Source: Devosia sp. 67-54
Lineage (GTDB): Bacteria > Pseudomonadota > Alphaproteobacteria > Rhizobiales > Devosiaceae
Assembly: GCF_001899075.1 (NCBI RefSeq)
Contig: NZ_MKVA01000005.1
Location: forward strand, 1,139,014 to 1,203,013
Length of the DNA stretch: 64,000 nt
Direction: 5' to 3'
Position numbers and translations under genes: made by a program. Position 1 is the stretch's first letter. Each line of letters opens with the position of its first letter. The notes beneath the pieces are model-generated. The model made no database searches. It was not told where the DNA came from and saw only the letters and a program-made list of their open reading frames with translations. Positions 50,712 through 58,292 of the stretch are shown here, piece after piece.

Positions 50712-51452
50712 CTAGATCATCAGCATTCCACCGTTCACGCTCAAGGTGTGGCCGGTGATATAGGCGGCCGCGTCCGACGCCAGGAACACGGTACAGCCGG
50801 CCACTTCCGCCGCCGTTCCGAGCCGTCCGGCCGGAACCTTCAGCAAGATCGCCTCGCGCTGCTTGTCGTTGAGCTCGTCGGTCATGGCCGAGGCGATGAA
50901 GCCGGGCGCCACGGTGTTGACGGTGATATTGCGCGAGGCAACTTCCTGGGCCAGCGATTTGCTCATGCCGATCAGCCCGGCCTTTGAGGCGGCGTAATTG
51001 CCCTGCCCCGGATTGCCGGCGACGCCCACCACCGAGGTGATCGAGATGATGCGGCCGAAGCGCTGCTTCATCATCCCGCGCAGCACCGAGCGGGTCAGAT
51101 GGAACGCCGCGGTCAGGTTCACGGCGATGACCTCGTCCCACTCCTCGTTCTTCATGCGCATGAACAGGTTGTCGCGCGTCATGCCGGCATTGTTGACCAG
51201 GATGTCGAGCCCGCCCAGCGCGGCCTCGGCGGCCGGCCCGAGCTTGTCCACCGCCTCGGCGTCGGCGAGGTTGCAGGGCAGGATCGGATGGCTGCCACCG
51301 CCCATCTGCGTGGCGGTGTCCTCGAGCGCGGCGACCCGCGTGCCCGACAGCGCCACCGTCGCCCCGGCCGCCGCCAGCGCCTTGGCGATCTCCCGCCCGA
51401 TGCCGCCCGAAGCGCCCGTCACCAGCGCGCGTTTTCCTGTGAGATCAAACAC
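50712..51452 (-). CDS. fabG: 3-oxoacyl-ACP reductase (GTG start)
   Basis: FDLTGKRALVTGASGGIGREIAKALAAAGATVALSGT...YAASKAGLIGMSKSLAQEVASRNITVNTVAPGFI...TGHTLSVNGGMLMI. Confidence 0.96.
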   Translation of the reverse strand: MFDLTGKRALVTGASGGIGREIAKALAAAGATVALSGTRVAALEDTATQMGGGSHPILPCNLADAEAVDKLGPAAEAALGGLDILVNNAGMTRDNLFMRMKNEEWDEVIAVNLTAAFHLTRSVLRGMMKQRFGRIISITSVVGVAGNPGQGNYAASKAGLIGMSKSLAQEVASRNITVNTVAPGFIASAMTDELNDKQREAILLKVPAGRLGTAAEVAGCTVFLASDAAAYITGHTLSVNGGMLMI

Positions 51453-51478
51453 TTGCAGTCTCCGTGGGAGAAAATGAG

Positions 51479-52429
51479 TCAGGCGGAGAGAGCGGCAAGG
51501 GCCGCCTCGATATCCGCCGGCGTGCCCACGGCGCTGGCCGCCGCGTCCGGCGCGATGCGCTTGGCGAGGCCGGTCAGCACCTTGCCGGCGCCGAGCTCGT
51601 AGAACTCGGTCACGCCGCCTTCGCCGGCCAGCCATTGGATGCTTTCGGTCCAGCGCACCATGCCGGTCACCTGCTCGACCAGATGCGCCTTGATCGCCGC
51701 CGGGTCGCTGGTCGGACGCGCCGTGACATTGACCACCACCGGCACCGACGGCGCCTCGAACGCCACCGCCGCCAGCGCATGTTCCATGGCGTCGGCGGCC
51801 GGCCGCATCAGCGCGCAGTGGAAGGGCGCGCTCACCGGCAGCGGCAGCGCCCGCTTGGCCCCCGCCGCCTTCAGCAGCTCGATCGCCCGGGCCACCGCCC
51901 CGGCGTGGCCGGAGATCACCACCTGGCCGGGGGCGTTGTCGTTGGCGACACCGCAGATATCGCCCTGTTCGGCATCGTTGGCGGCGCGCAGCACGGTTTC
52001 GAGGTCCAGCCCGAGGATCGCCGCCATGGCGCCCTGCCCGACCGGCACCGCCTGCTGCATGGCCTCGCCGCGGATGCGCAGCAGTTTTGCCGCGTCGGCC
52101 ACCGAGATCACCCCGGCCGCGCACAGCGCCGAATATTCGCCCAGCGAGTGCCCGGCGACATAGGACGCCGCGTCGGCGATGCGGACGCCCCGGCTCTCCA
52201 GCACCCGCACCACGGCCATGCTGACGGCCATCAGCGCCGGCTGCGCGTTGGCCGTCAGCCGCAGCGTCTCGTCGGGGCCCTCGAACATCACCTGGCTGAG
52301 CTTCTGCCCCAGCGCCGCGTCGACCTCGTCGAACACCGCCTTTGCCGCGGGATAGGCCGCCGCCAGGTCCTTGCCCATGCCGACCGCCTGGCTGCCCTGC
52401 CCCGGAAAGGTGAATGCCCGCTTGGCCAT
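51479..52429 (-). CDS. fabD: malonyl-CoA ACP transacylase
   Basis: MAKRAFTFPGQGSQAVGMGKDLA...YVAGHSLGEYSALCAAG. Confidence 0.97.
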   Translation of the reverse strand: MAKRAFTFPGQGSQAVGMGKDLAAAYPAAKAVFDEVDAALGQKLSQVMFEGPDETLRLTANAQPALMAVSMAVVRVLESRGVRIADAASYVAGHSLGEYSALCAAGVISVADAAKLLRIRGEAMQQAVPVGQGAMAAILGLDLETVLRAANDAEQGDICGVANDNAPGQVVISGHAGAVARAIELLKAAGAKRALPLPVSAPFHCALMRPAADAMEHALAAVAFEAPSVPVVVNVTARPTSDPAAIKAHLVEQVTGMVRWTESIQWLAGEGGVTEFYELGAGKVLTGLAKRIAPDAAASAVGTPADIEAALAALSA

Positions 52430-52580
52430 GGTCCCCGCCTCTTGATGTGCTGAATCAGCCTACGGGCCGCCGCGCCCGGCTTCAAGTTGGCGCGGCGTGT
52501 GCAGGAGCAGCCGGCGCGAGTCAAGGGGCACGCATTGAAATGCGCATCGTCTGATGCTACTTTTGATGCGGAGGACATCC

Positions 52581-52784
52581 ATGCGTACCACGGTCACCGT
52601 CGATGACGAATTGCTGGAAAAAGCGGAGCGCTACACCGGCGTGAAGGAGCGCTCCGCGCTTATTCGTATGGGCCTTGAATCGCTCGTACAACGCGAAGCG
52701 AGTCGTCGCCTGGCCCGTCTGGGCGGAACACAGCCGGATTTCGTTGCCCCTCCTCGCCGCAGGTTTCCCCCCGACGCGGAATGA
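52581..52784 (+). CDS. VapB-type antitoxin
   Basis: MRTTVTVDDELLEKAERYTGVKERSALIRMGLESLVQREASRRLARLGGTQPDF; ribbon-helix-helix VapB pattern; overlaps vapC start. Confidence 0.88.
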   Translation: MRTTVTVDDELLEKAERYTGVKERSALIRMGLESLVQREASRRLARLGGTQPDFVAPPRRRFPPDAE

Positions 52785-53152
52785 TCCTGCTCGATACATC
52801 GGTCTGGGCAGACCATTTGCGGCGTGGCGAAGCCGAGGTCTTCAGACTTCTCGATGCGGGCCAAGTGGTCATGCATCCGTTCGTTCTGGGCGAACTGGCT
52901 CTCGGACATCTGCGACCGCGCCAGGCCATTCTCGCCGACTTGCTCGAACTGCCGTCAATCCACATCGCCGACCCCGAGGAAGTCCTGCTGTTGATCGAAC
53001 GGCAGCAGCTCATTGCGGTCGGCCTCGGCTACATCGATGTTCACCTGATCGCAGCCGCCGTGGCTTCCGACGATTGTCGGCTGTGGACGCGCGACAAGCG
53101 AATGAGCCAGGTTGCGACGCGTCTCGGCGTTTCGTTCGAGTCCATCAATTGA
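52781..53152 (+). CDS. VapC PIN-domain ribonuclease toxin
   Basis: MILLDTSVWADHLRRGEAEVFRLLDAGQVVMHPFVLGELALGHL...YIDVHLIAAAVASDDCRLWTRDKRM. Confidence 0.92.
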   Translation: MILLDTSVWADHLRRGEAEVFRLLDAGQVVMHPFVLGELALGHLRPRQAILADLLELPSIHIADPEEVLLLIERQQLIAVGLGYIDVHLIAAAVASDDCRLWTRDKRMSQVATRLGVSFESIN

Positions 53153-53374
53153 CGTCCGCCTTGCCATCCCGCCGCTTTTCCCCTATCTGACGCCTCGCAT
53201 TCGTTCGGCCGGGGGCTGAACGGAGGGTTTGGCATTGCCCTAGGCAGTGCCGGATAGGGTGAAATTCCCGGCCTCCCGTGTTCCCGCTCTTTAGAAGACT
53301 GCTTTGTCGCCTTTCCGGGCTTCAAAGGGGCTCCGCGCCGGACATGCCGTGTTGAACCAGAAGGAAGGCGCTTC

Positions 53375-53791
53375 ATGCCCCTCTACGAGCATATCTATCT
53401 GGCCCGCCAGGACGTTTCGCCCCAGCAGGTCGAGGAACTGACCAACGCCCTGACCGAAGTCCTCACCCAGGGCGGCGGCAAGGTCACCAAGAACGAGTAC
53501 TGGGGCCTCAAATCCCTCAGCTACCGCATCAAGAAGAACCGCAAGGCCCATTACAGCCTGCTCAACATCGACGCCCCGGCCCCGGCCGTGGCCGAGATGG
53601 AGCGCCAGATGCGCATCAATGAAGACATCCTGCGCTTCATGACGGTGCGCGTCGACGAGCTCGAGGAAGGCCCCTCGGCCATGCTGCAGAAGCGCGACCG
53701 CGACGACGATCGCTCCGACCGTCCGGGCGGACGCCCGGGTGGCGACCGCGGCGGTTTCGACCGCGGCCCCCGTCCTCCCCGTCGCTTCTAA
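53375..53791 (+). CDS. rpsF: 30S ribosomal protein S6
   Basis: [60 protein letters not shown]. Confidence 0.97.
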   Translation: MPLYEHIYLARQDVSPQQVEELTNALTEVLTQGGGKVTKNEYWGLKSLSYRIKKNRKAHYSLLNIDAPAPAVAEMERQMRINEDILRFMTVRVDELEEGPSAMLQKRDRDDDRSDRPGGRPGGDRGGFDRGPRPPRRF

Positions 53792-53809
53792 TCCAGGGAA
53801 CGCAGCCAA

Positions 53810-54064
53810 ATGGCCATCAAGGATCTCTCCACTTCGCAGTCGCGCCGTCCGTTCCAGCGCCGGCGCAAGACCTGCCCGTTCTCGGGCCCGAACGCCCCCA
53901 AGATCGACTACAAGGACGTTCGCCTGCTGCAGCGCTACGTGTCCGAGCGCGGCAAGATCGTGCCGTCCCGCATCACCGCGGTGTCGGCCAAGAAGCAGCG
54001 TGTGCTCGCCCAGGCGATCAAGCGCGCCCGCTTCATCGGGCTCATGCCCTACGCCGTCTCGTAA
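53810..54064 (+). CDS. rpsR: 30S ribosomal protein S18
   Basis: [70 protein letters not shown]. Confidence 0.97.
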   Translation: MAIKDLSTSQSRRPFQRRRKTCPFSGPNAPKIDYKDVRLLQRYVSERGKIVPSRITAVSAKKQRVLAQAIKRARFIGLMPYAVS

Positions 54065-54185
54065 CGAACGGCTCGTGGCGGCCGGCGCCGGAGACGCGCG
54101 CCGGCTCGCTCGTACTCGCTGGGGTGGCGGAATGGTCCGCCGCTCCTAACCGGCCAGCCGGCCGGGACAGCCAAGGAACTCCCCC

Positions 54186-54761
54186 ATGAAAGTTATTCTG
54201 CTCGAGCGCGTCGGCAAGCACGGCCATATCGGCGACGAAGTCACCGTCAAGGACGGCTACGCCCGCAATTTCCTGCTGCCGCAGGGCAAGGCGCTGCGCG
54301 CCACCGAAGCCAACCGCAAGAAGTTCGAGACCGAGCGCGCCTCGATCGAAAAGCGCAACGCCGAGCGCCGCGAAGCCGCCGCCGGCATCGCCGCCGGCCT
54401 CAACGGCAAGACCGTGGTCATCATCCGCCAGGCGGGCGAGACCGGCCAGCTCTACGGCTCGGTCAGCTCGCGCGACATCGCCGAGGCGCTGAGCGCCGAC
54501 GGCTTCACCGTCGCCCGCAGCCAGGTCGACCTCGCCGACCCGATCAAGACGGTCGGCCTGCACAATGTGCCGCTGCACCTGCACGCCGAAGTCGCGGTCA
54601 GCATCAACGTCAACGTCGCCCGCTCGGACGACGAAGCCGAGCGTCAGGCCAAGGGCGAAGACCTCACCGTCGTCACCTTCGACGACGAAGTGGCGGCCGA
54701 ATTCGCCGCCGGCCAGGCCGAAGCCGGCGCCGCCGAAGCCCAGGACGGCGACTACGCCTGA
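54186..54761 (+). CDS. rplI: 50S ribosomal protein L9
   Basis: [50 protein letters not shown]. Confidence 0.97.
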   Translation: MKVILLERVGKHGHIGDEVTVKDGYARNFLLPQGKALRATEANRKKFETERASIEKRNAERREAAAGIAAGLNGKTVVIIRQAGETGQLYGSVSSRDIAEALSADGFTVARSQVDLADPIKTVGLHNVPLHLHAEVAVSINVNVARSDDEAERQAKGEDLTVVTFDDEVAAEFAAGQAEAGAAEAQDGDYA

Positions 54762-54787
54762 TCCCGCGCCGCAGCGCCAAAGGTCAA

Positions 54788-54816
54788 AGGCCGGGAGCAC
54801 TCCCGGCCTTTTTTGT
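54788..54816 (+). terminator. rplI terminator (copy 1 of duplicated sequence)
   Basis: AGGCCGGGAGCACTCCCGGCCTTTTTT. Confidence 0.85.
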
Positions 54817-54859
54817 TTCTTTGCATCCACACATTTTTGTGCGAAACTGCGCCTCAGCC

Positions 54860-55051
54860 ATGAAGCGCGAGCAACTCATCCGGCAGCTCTCCAAAGAGGC
54901 CAGAGCGGCGGGAGGCCAGCTCGGCGTCGACATGGCCCGCGGCAAGGGCGGACACTGTGTCGTGCGCCTTGGCGGCCGCTTTTCAATCATCAAATCCGGG
55001 GAGATCACTCCGCTCATGGAGAAGGTCATCCGGAAGCAACTCGGACTGTGA
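54860..55051 (+). CDS. HicA-like toxin
   Basis: MKREQLIRQLSKEARAAGGQLGVDMARGKGGHCVVRLGGRFSIIKSGEITPLMEKVIRKQLGL; followed by HicB. Confidence 0.75.
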   Translation: MKREQLIRQLSKEARAAGGQLGVDMARGKGGHCVVRLGGRFSIIKSGEITPLMEKVIRKQLGL

Positions 55052-55058
55052 GAGGACG

Positions 55059-55493
55059 ATGGACTCCTATCTCGCGCGCTTCCAGCCGGACGGCGACGGC
55101 TACCTCGTCACCTTCCCCGACATTCCGGAAGCGATCACGGGGGGCAGAACCCTGTCGGAGGCGCTGGCCAATGCCCAGGACGGACTCGAGGTGGCCCTGC
55201 TGACCTATGCCGGAGATGGCAGGCCGCTGCCCACGCCCTCTCCCCGTCCGGCCGAGGGGGGATCGTTCCGGCGCATTTCAGTCCCGGCGGCAATCGTCGC
55301 AAAGCTCGCCTTCATCGACGCCTTCCGCGCGTCGGGCATGACCCAGGTGGCGCTCGCCGCCAAGCTCGGCAAGGGCGAAACCGAAGTGCGGCGAATGCTC
55401 GACCCGTACCACAAGACCAAATTGCCCACGATCGAGGCCGGACTGCGCGCCCTGGGCAAACGCCTCGTCGTCAGGGTCGAAGAGGCCGCTTAG
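55059..55493 (+). CDS. HicB-like antitoxin (RNase H-like fold plus HTH)
   Basis: MDSYLARFQPDGDGYLVTFPDIPEAITGGRTLSEALANAQDGLEVAL...; C-terminal HTH 'GMTQVALAAKLGKGETEVRRMLDPYHKTKLPTIEAGLRALGKRL'. Confidence 0.85.
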   Translation: MDSYLARFQPDGDGYLVTFPDIPEAITGGRTLSEALANAQDGLEVALLTYAGDGRPLPTPSPRPAEGGSFRRISVPAAIVAKLAFIDAFRASGMTQVALAAKLGKGETEVRRMLDPYHKTKLPTIEAGLRALGKRLVVRVEEAA

Positions 55494-55499
55494 AACGGA

Positions 55500-56093
55500 T
55501 CACCGATCCATGGCGGGAGCACTCCCGGCCTTTTTGTCTGCCGGCTCGCCGATGGCGGCGGACAGTTTGCGCAGGCGCGCATCGCGGCTTCCGTGCAGCT
55601 CGATAAGGCGCGGGCCATCTGCGAGCAGTCCCAGCGCGTCGTCGCGCAGGATCGATTTCAGCCGCTGGTCGACGTTCGCCCGCAGGCGCGGAAACTCGAT
55701 CGCCGTCGCGATCTCGTCCGGCTGCGACAGCGGCAGGAACACCACCAGATCGAGCGCCGCCAGCGCCCGCTCGATCCGGCCGAGCAGCTTGCCGGTGGGC
55801 GACCAGTCGATGCCCTCGCCTTCCGCCACGACTTCGAGATAGGCGATCAGGTCGAGGGGACAGCGGTCGAAGATCACCCTGGGATCGCCGGCGCGGGCGA
55901 GGATCATGCCGACGCTCGCCTCGAGCTGCTCCTCGAGGTCCGGCAGCGACACGCCGTCGGCAAACACCACGCCCTGCTGCGCCAGTGCCCAATAGGGTTC
56001 CTGCTCGCGATCGTAGTCCCGGTGCGCGTCGGCGAAATCGTCGATCAGCGTGGTCTTGCCGCTGCCATGCGTGCCGGTCACCGCAAGGCGCAT
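55500..56093 (-). CDS. AAA family ATPase (NadR/AAA_28-like kinase)
   Basis: MRLAVTGTHGSGKTTLIDDFADAHRDYDREQEPYWALAQQGVVFADG...VIFDRCPLDLIAYL. Confidence 0.75.
   Translation of the reverse strand: MRLAVTGTHGSGKTTLIDDFADAHRDYDREQEPYWALAQQGVVFADGVSLPDLEEQLEASVGMILARAGDPRVIFDRCPLDLIAYLEVVAEGEGIDWSPTGKLLGRIERALAALDLVVFLPLSQPDEIATAIEFPRLRANVDQRLKSILRDDALGLLADGPRLIELHGSRDARLRKLSAAIGEPADKKAGSAPAMDR
55514..55537 (+). terminator. hicAB terminator (copy 2 of duplicated sequence), overlapping the 3' end of the convergent AAA gene
   Basis: CGGGAGCACTCCCGGCCTTTTTGT, 22-nt identity with the rplI terminator. Confidence 0.75.
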
Positions 56094-56534
56094 CTACTCC
56101 TCCGCCAGCGCGTCGAGCGCCGCATTGAGCGCGTCGAGGCGGTCCCTGCCGATGCGTCCGGCGTAGGCGTCCTCGATCGCGCGCTTGACCGCGTTTCCCT
56201 CCTCGATGAAGGCGATGCCGCGGGCCGTCAGCCGCACGATCCGGCCGCGCGCGTCCCTGGGATCGACGATACGCTCGACCGCCCCCTCCTCCACCAGTTC
56301 GTCGACGAATTGCTGCACCGCCTGCTTGCTGACGCCGAGCAGGCCGGCGAGCTCTGATTGCGGCCGGCCACCCGGCCGCAGATGGCCGATGACAGCCCCC
56401 CGCGCCTCGGCCACCCACGGGTAGCCGCGCCGCAGCATCTGGGCATCGAACTCTGCCTTCCACTGCCGCGCCAGGCGCCAGAGGCGCCAGCCGACATGGT
56501 CGATCAGCGTCGGAGGTTTTTCGTCAAGTCCCAT
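56094..56534 (-). CDS. MarR family transcriptional regulator
   Basis: 'RPQSELAGLLGVSKQAVQQFVDELVEEGAVERIVDPRDARGRIVRLTARG' MarR wHTH and wing. Confidence 0.85.
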   Translation of the reverse strand: MGLDEKPPTLIDHVGWRLWRLARQWKAEFDAQMLRRGYPWVAEARGAVIGHLRPGGRPQSELAGLLGVSKQAVQQFVDELVEEGAVERIVDPRDARGRIVRLTARGIAFIEEGNAVKRAIEDAYAGRIGRDRLDALNAALDALAEE

Positions 56535-56574
56535 TGACCAATCTCGGCAACCGATATAGTCAAGCTCCATTGAC
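56523..56574. promoter_or_regulatory. two operator-like palindromes between divergent marR and cupin genes
   Basis: GTCAAgtcccaTTGAC at 56523-56538 and GTCAAgctccaTTGAC at 56559-56574. Confidence 0.65.
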
Positions 56575-56600
56575 AATATGCATTCGCAAGGAAGAACACC

Positions 56601-56975
56601 ATGCCCAAGATCGACAATTCACAGCCGGCCGGCTTCGACATTCCGGGCGTCCGGTTCACGCCCATCGCCTCGCCCAGCCGCGGGTCGAGCGAGACCGGCG
56701 TCTGGCGGGCCCGCGTCGAGCCGGGCCACGAGGGCGTGCGGCATCACATGACGCGCGAGGAGATCATCGTCGCCGTCGGCGGCGAAGGCTTCGTGCGCAC
56801 CGAGCGCGGCAGCGAAGCGCTCAAACCGGGCGACGCCTACGCCGTTCCGGCCTTCACCGAGTTCGAGCTGGTGGCGGCGCCGGACGTCGCCTTCGAGGTG
56901 ATGGTGGTGCTGCCGGTCGGCGGCCGCGCCGTGGTCGGGAGCGAGCCGCCCTTCGTTCCGCCGTGGAGCGCCTGA
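56601..56975 (+). CDS. cupin domain-containing protein
   Basis: 'VWRARVEPGHEGVRHHMTREEIIVAVGGEGFVRTERGSEALKPGDAYAVPAFTEFEL'. Confidence 0.85.
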   Translation: MPKIDNSQPAGFDIPGVRFTPIASPSRGSSETGVWRARVEPGHEGVRHHMTREEIIVAVGGEGFVRTERGSEALKPGDAYAVPAFTEFELVAAPDVAFEVMVVLPVGGRAVVGSEPPFVPPWSA

Positions 56976-56990
56976 GCCGGTGGGCGGGTC

Positions 56991-57524
56991 TCAGGCCCGC
57001 CCGACGCCCATGCGGGCCAGCAGCCGGTCCTTGCGGATCAGCTGGTGGTAGAGCGCGGCGCCGACATGCAGCACCAGCAGCAGGAGCAGCAGCTTGCTCA
57101 TGACGCCGTGCGCGAGGCGCGGCACCAGCTCGGAGAAGTCGGGCACCGGGCCGCCGGCGAGCAGCAGCGGCACCGCGCCCGACAGGATCAGCGTCACGAT
57201 GCCGCTCGTCGCCATCAGCACCAGCAGCACATAGAGGCCCAGATGCGTCGCCTGCGCCGCCAGCACCTGCCAGCCCGGCTGGCCGGCGGGGGCGCCCGGG
57301 TGGCGGTCGAGGGCCAGCCACCAGACGATGCGCAGCAGCGTCAGGGCGAAGACGATGAGCCCCAGCGTGATATGGGCGAGGAGAATCCCCGCGCCCTGCC
57401 CGGCCGGCAGCGTCTCGGCCACCACGAAGCCGGCGATCCAGGCGAGGATCACCGCCAGCGCGCTGGTCCAGTGCAGCGCGATCGCCATGCTGCCGTACTG
57501 CGTCGATGTGCTCTTGAGGCTCAT
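56991..57524 (-). CDS. cytochrome b561 family protein
   Basis: 'YGSMAIALHWTSALAVILAWIAGFVVAE...HITLGLIVFALTLLRIVWWL...ATHLGLYVLLVLMATSGI...LAHGVMSKLLLLLLVLHVGAALYHQLIRKDRLLARM'. Confidence 0.92.
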   Translation of the reverse strand: MSLKSTSTQYGSMAIALHWTSALAVILAWIAGFVVAETLPAGQGAGILLAHITLGLIVFALTLLRIVWWLALDRHPGAPAGQPGWQVLAAQATHLGLYVLLVLMATSGIVTLILSGAVPLLLAGGPVPDFSELVPRLAHGVMSKLLLLLLVLHVGAALYHQLIRKDRLLARMGVGRA

Positions 57525-57563
57525 GCGGATGCTCCTTGCCCTGTCGGCCGATGCATGAGATGC

Positions 57564-57595
57564 ATAGCACACTATGGATATCGATAGCAAGCTAT
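57564..57595. promoter_or_regulatory. two operator-like palindromes between divergent cytochrome b561 and marR genes
   Basis: ATAGCACACTAT at 57564-57575 and ATAGCAAGCTAT at 57584-57595, 20 bp apart. Confidence 0.65.
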
Positions 57596-58025
57596 GGATA
57601 TGCGGCGCGATTCGCTTACCTCGATCGGCTACCTGACCAATCTCGCCGGACGCCTGCTGGTCCGAGCGCTGGAACGGCGGCTGGGCAGCGCGGCGGGGCC
57701 GATGCCGGTGTTCCTCGCCCTCGTCGACGGCAAGGCGCTGGCGCAGAAGGACCTGGCGCGGCTCGCCGCGGTCGAGCAGCCGACCATGGCCAACACGCTG
57801 GCGCGCATGGAGCGCGACGGCCTCGTGATCGGCGCGCCCGATCCGGCCGACCGGCGCAGCACGCTGCTGCGCCTCACGCGCATCGGCCAGCAGCGGGCCG
57901 AGAGCGCCCTCGCCGCCGCCGGTGCGGTCAACGTGCTGGCGCTGTCGGCGCTCGAGCCGGCCGAGCGCGCGACCTTCATCGACATGCTGCAACGGGTGAT
58001 TGCCAGGCTCGAGGCCGACGGCTAA
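57594..58025 (+). CDS. MarR family transcriptional regulator
   Basis: 'KALAQKDLARLAAVEQPTMANTLARMERDGLVIGAPDPADRRSTLLRLTRIGQQ'. Confidence 0.9.
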   Translation: MDMRRDSLTSIGYLTNLAGRLLVRALERRLGSAAGPMPVFLALVDGKALAQKDLARLAAVEQPTMANTLARMERDGLVIGAPDPADRRSTLLRLTRIGQQRAESALAAAGAVNVLALSALEPAERATFIDMLQRVIARLEADG

Positions 58026-58292
58026 TCCAGCCCGCAAGCGCGCTTCCGCTTCGGCCGCGCGACAAACAGCAGTGCATGGTGGATCGCCGGTTCCGGGAAT
58101 CGGTGAACCGCTCTAGGAGAATCGACAAGGGCCGGCGCGCCGATGGCAAGCCGCTGTCTCAGATTCCCCCAGTATCAACATTAGTCACATGAGGCCCGGG
58201 TCCGGTTGGTGCAGAGACGACGACGAGCCGCTTCCGGCGGCGGCGTTGCGTGGTTAAAGCAACCTTAACGGCTTGGGGGAGAGTCTTTCGGC

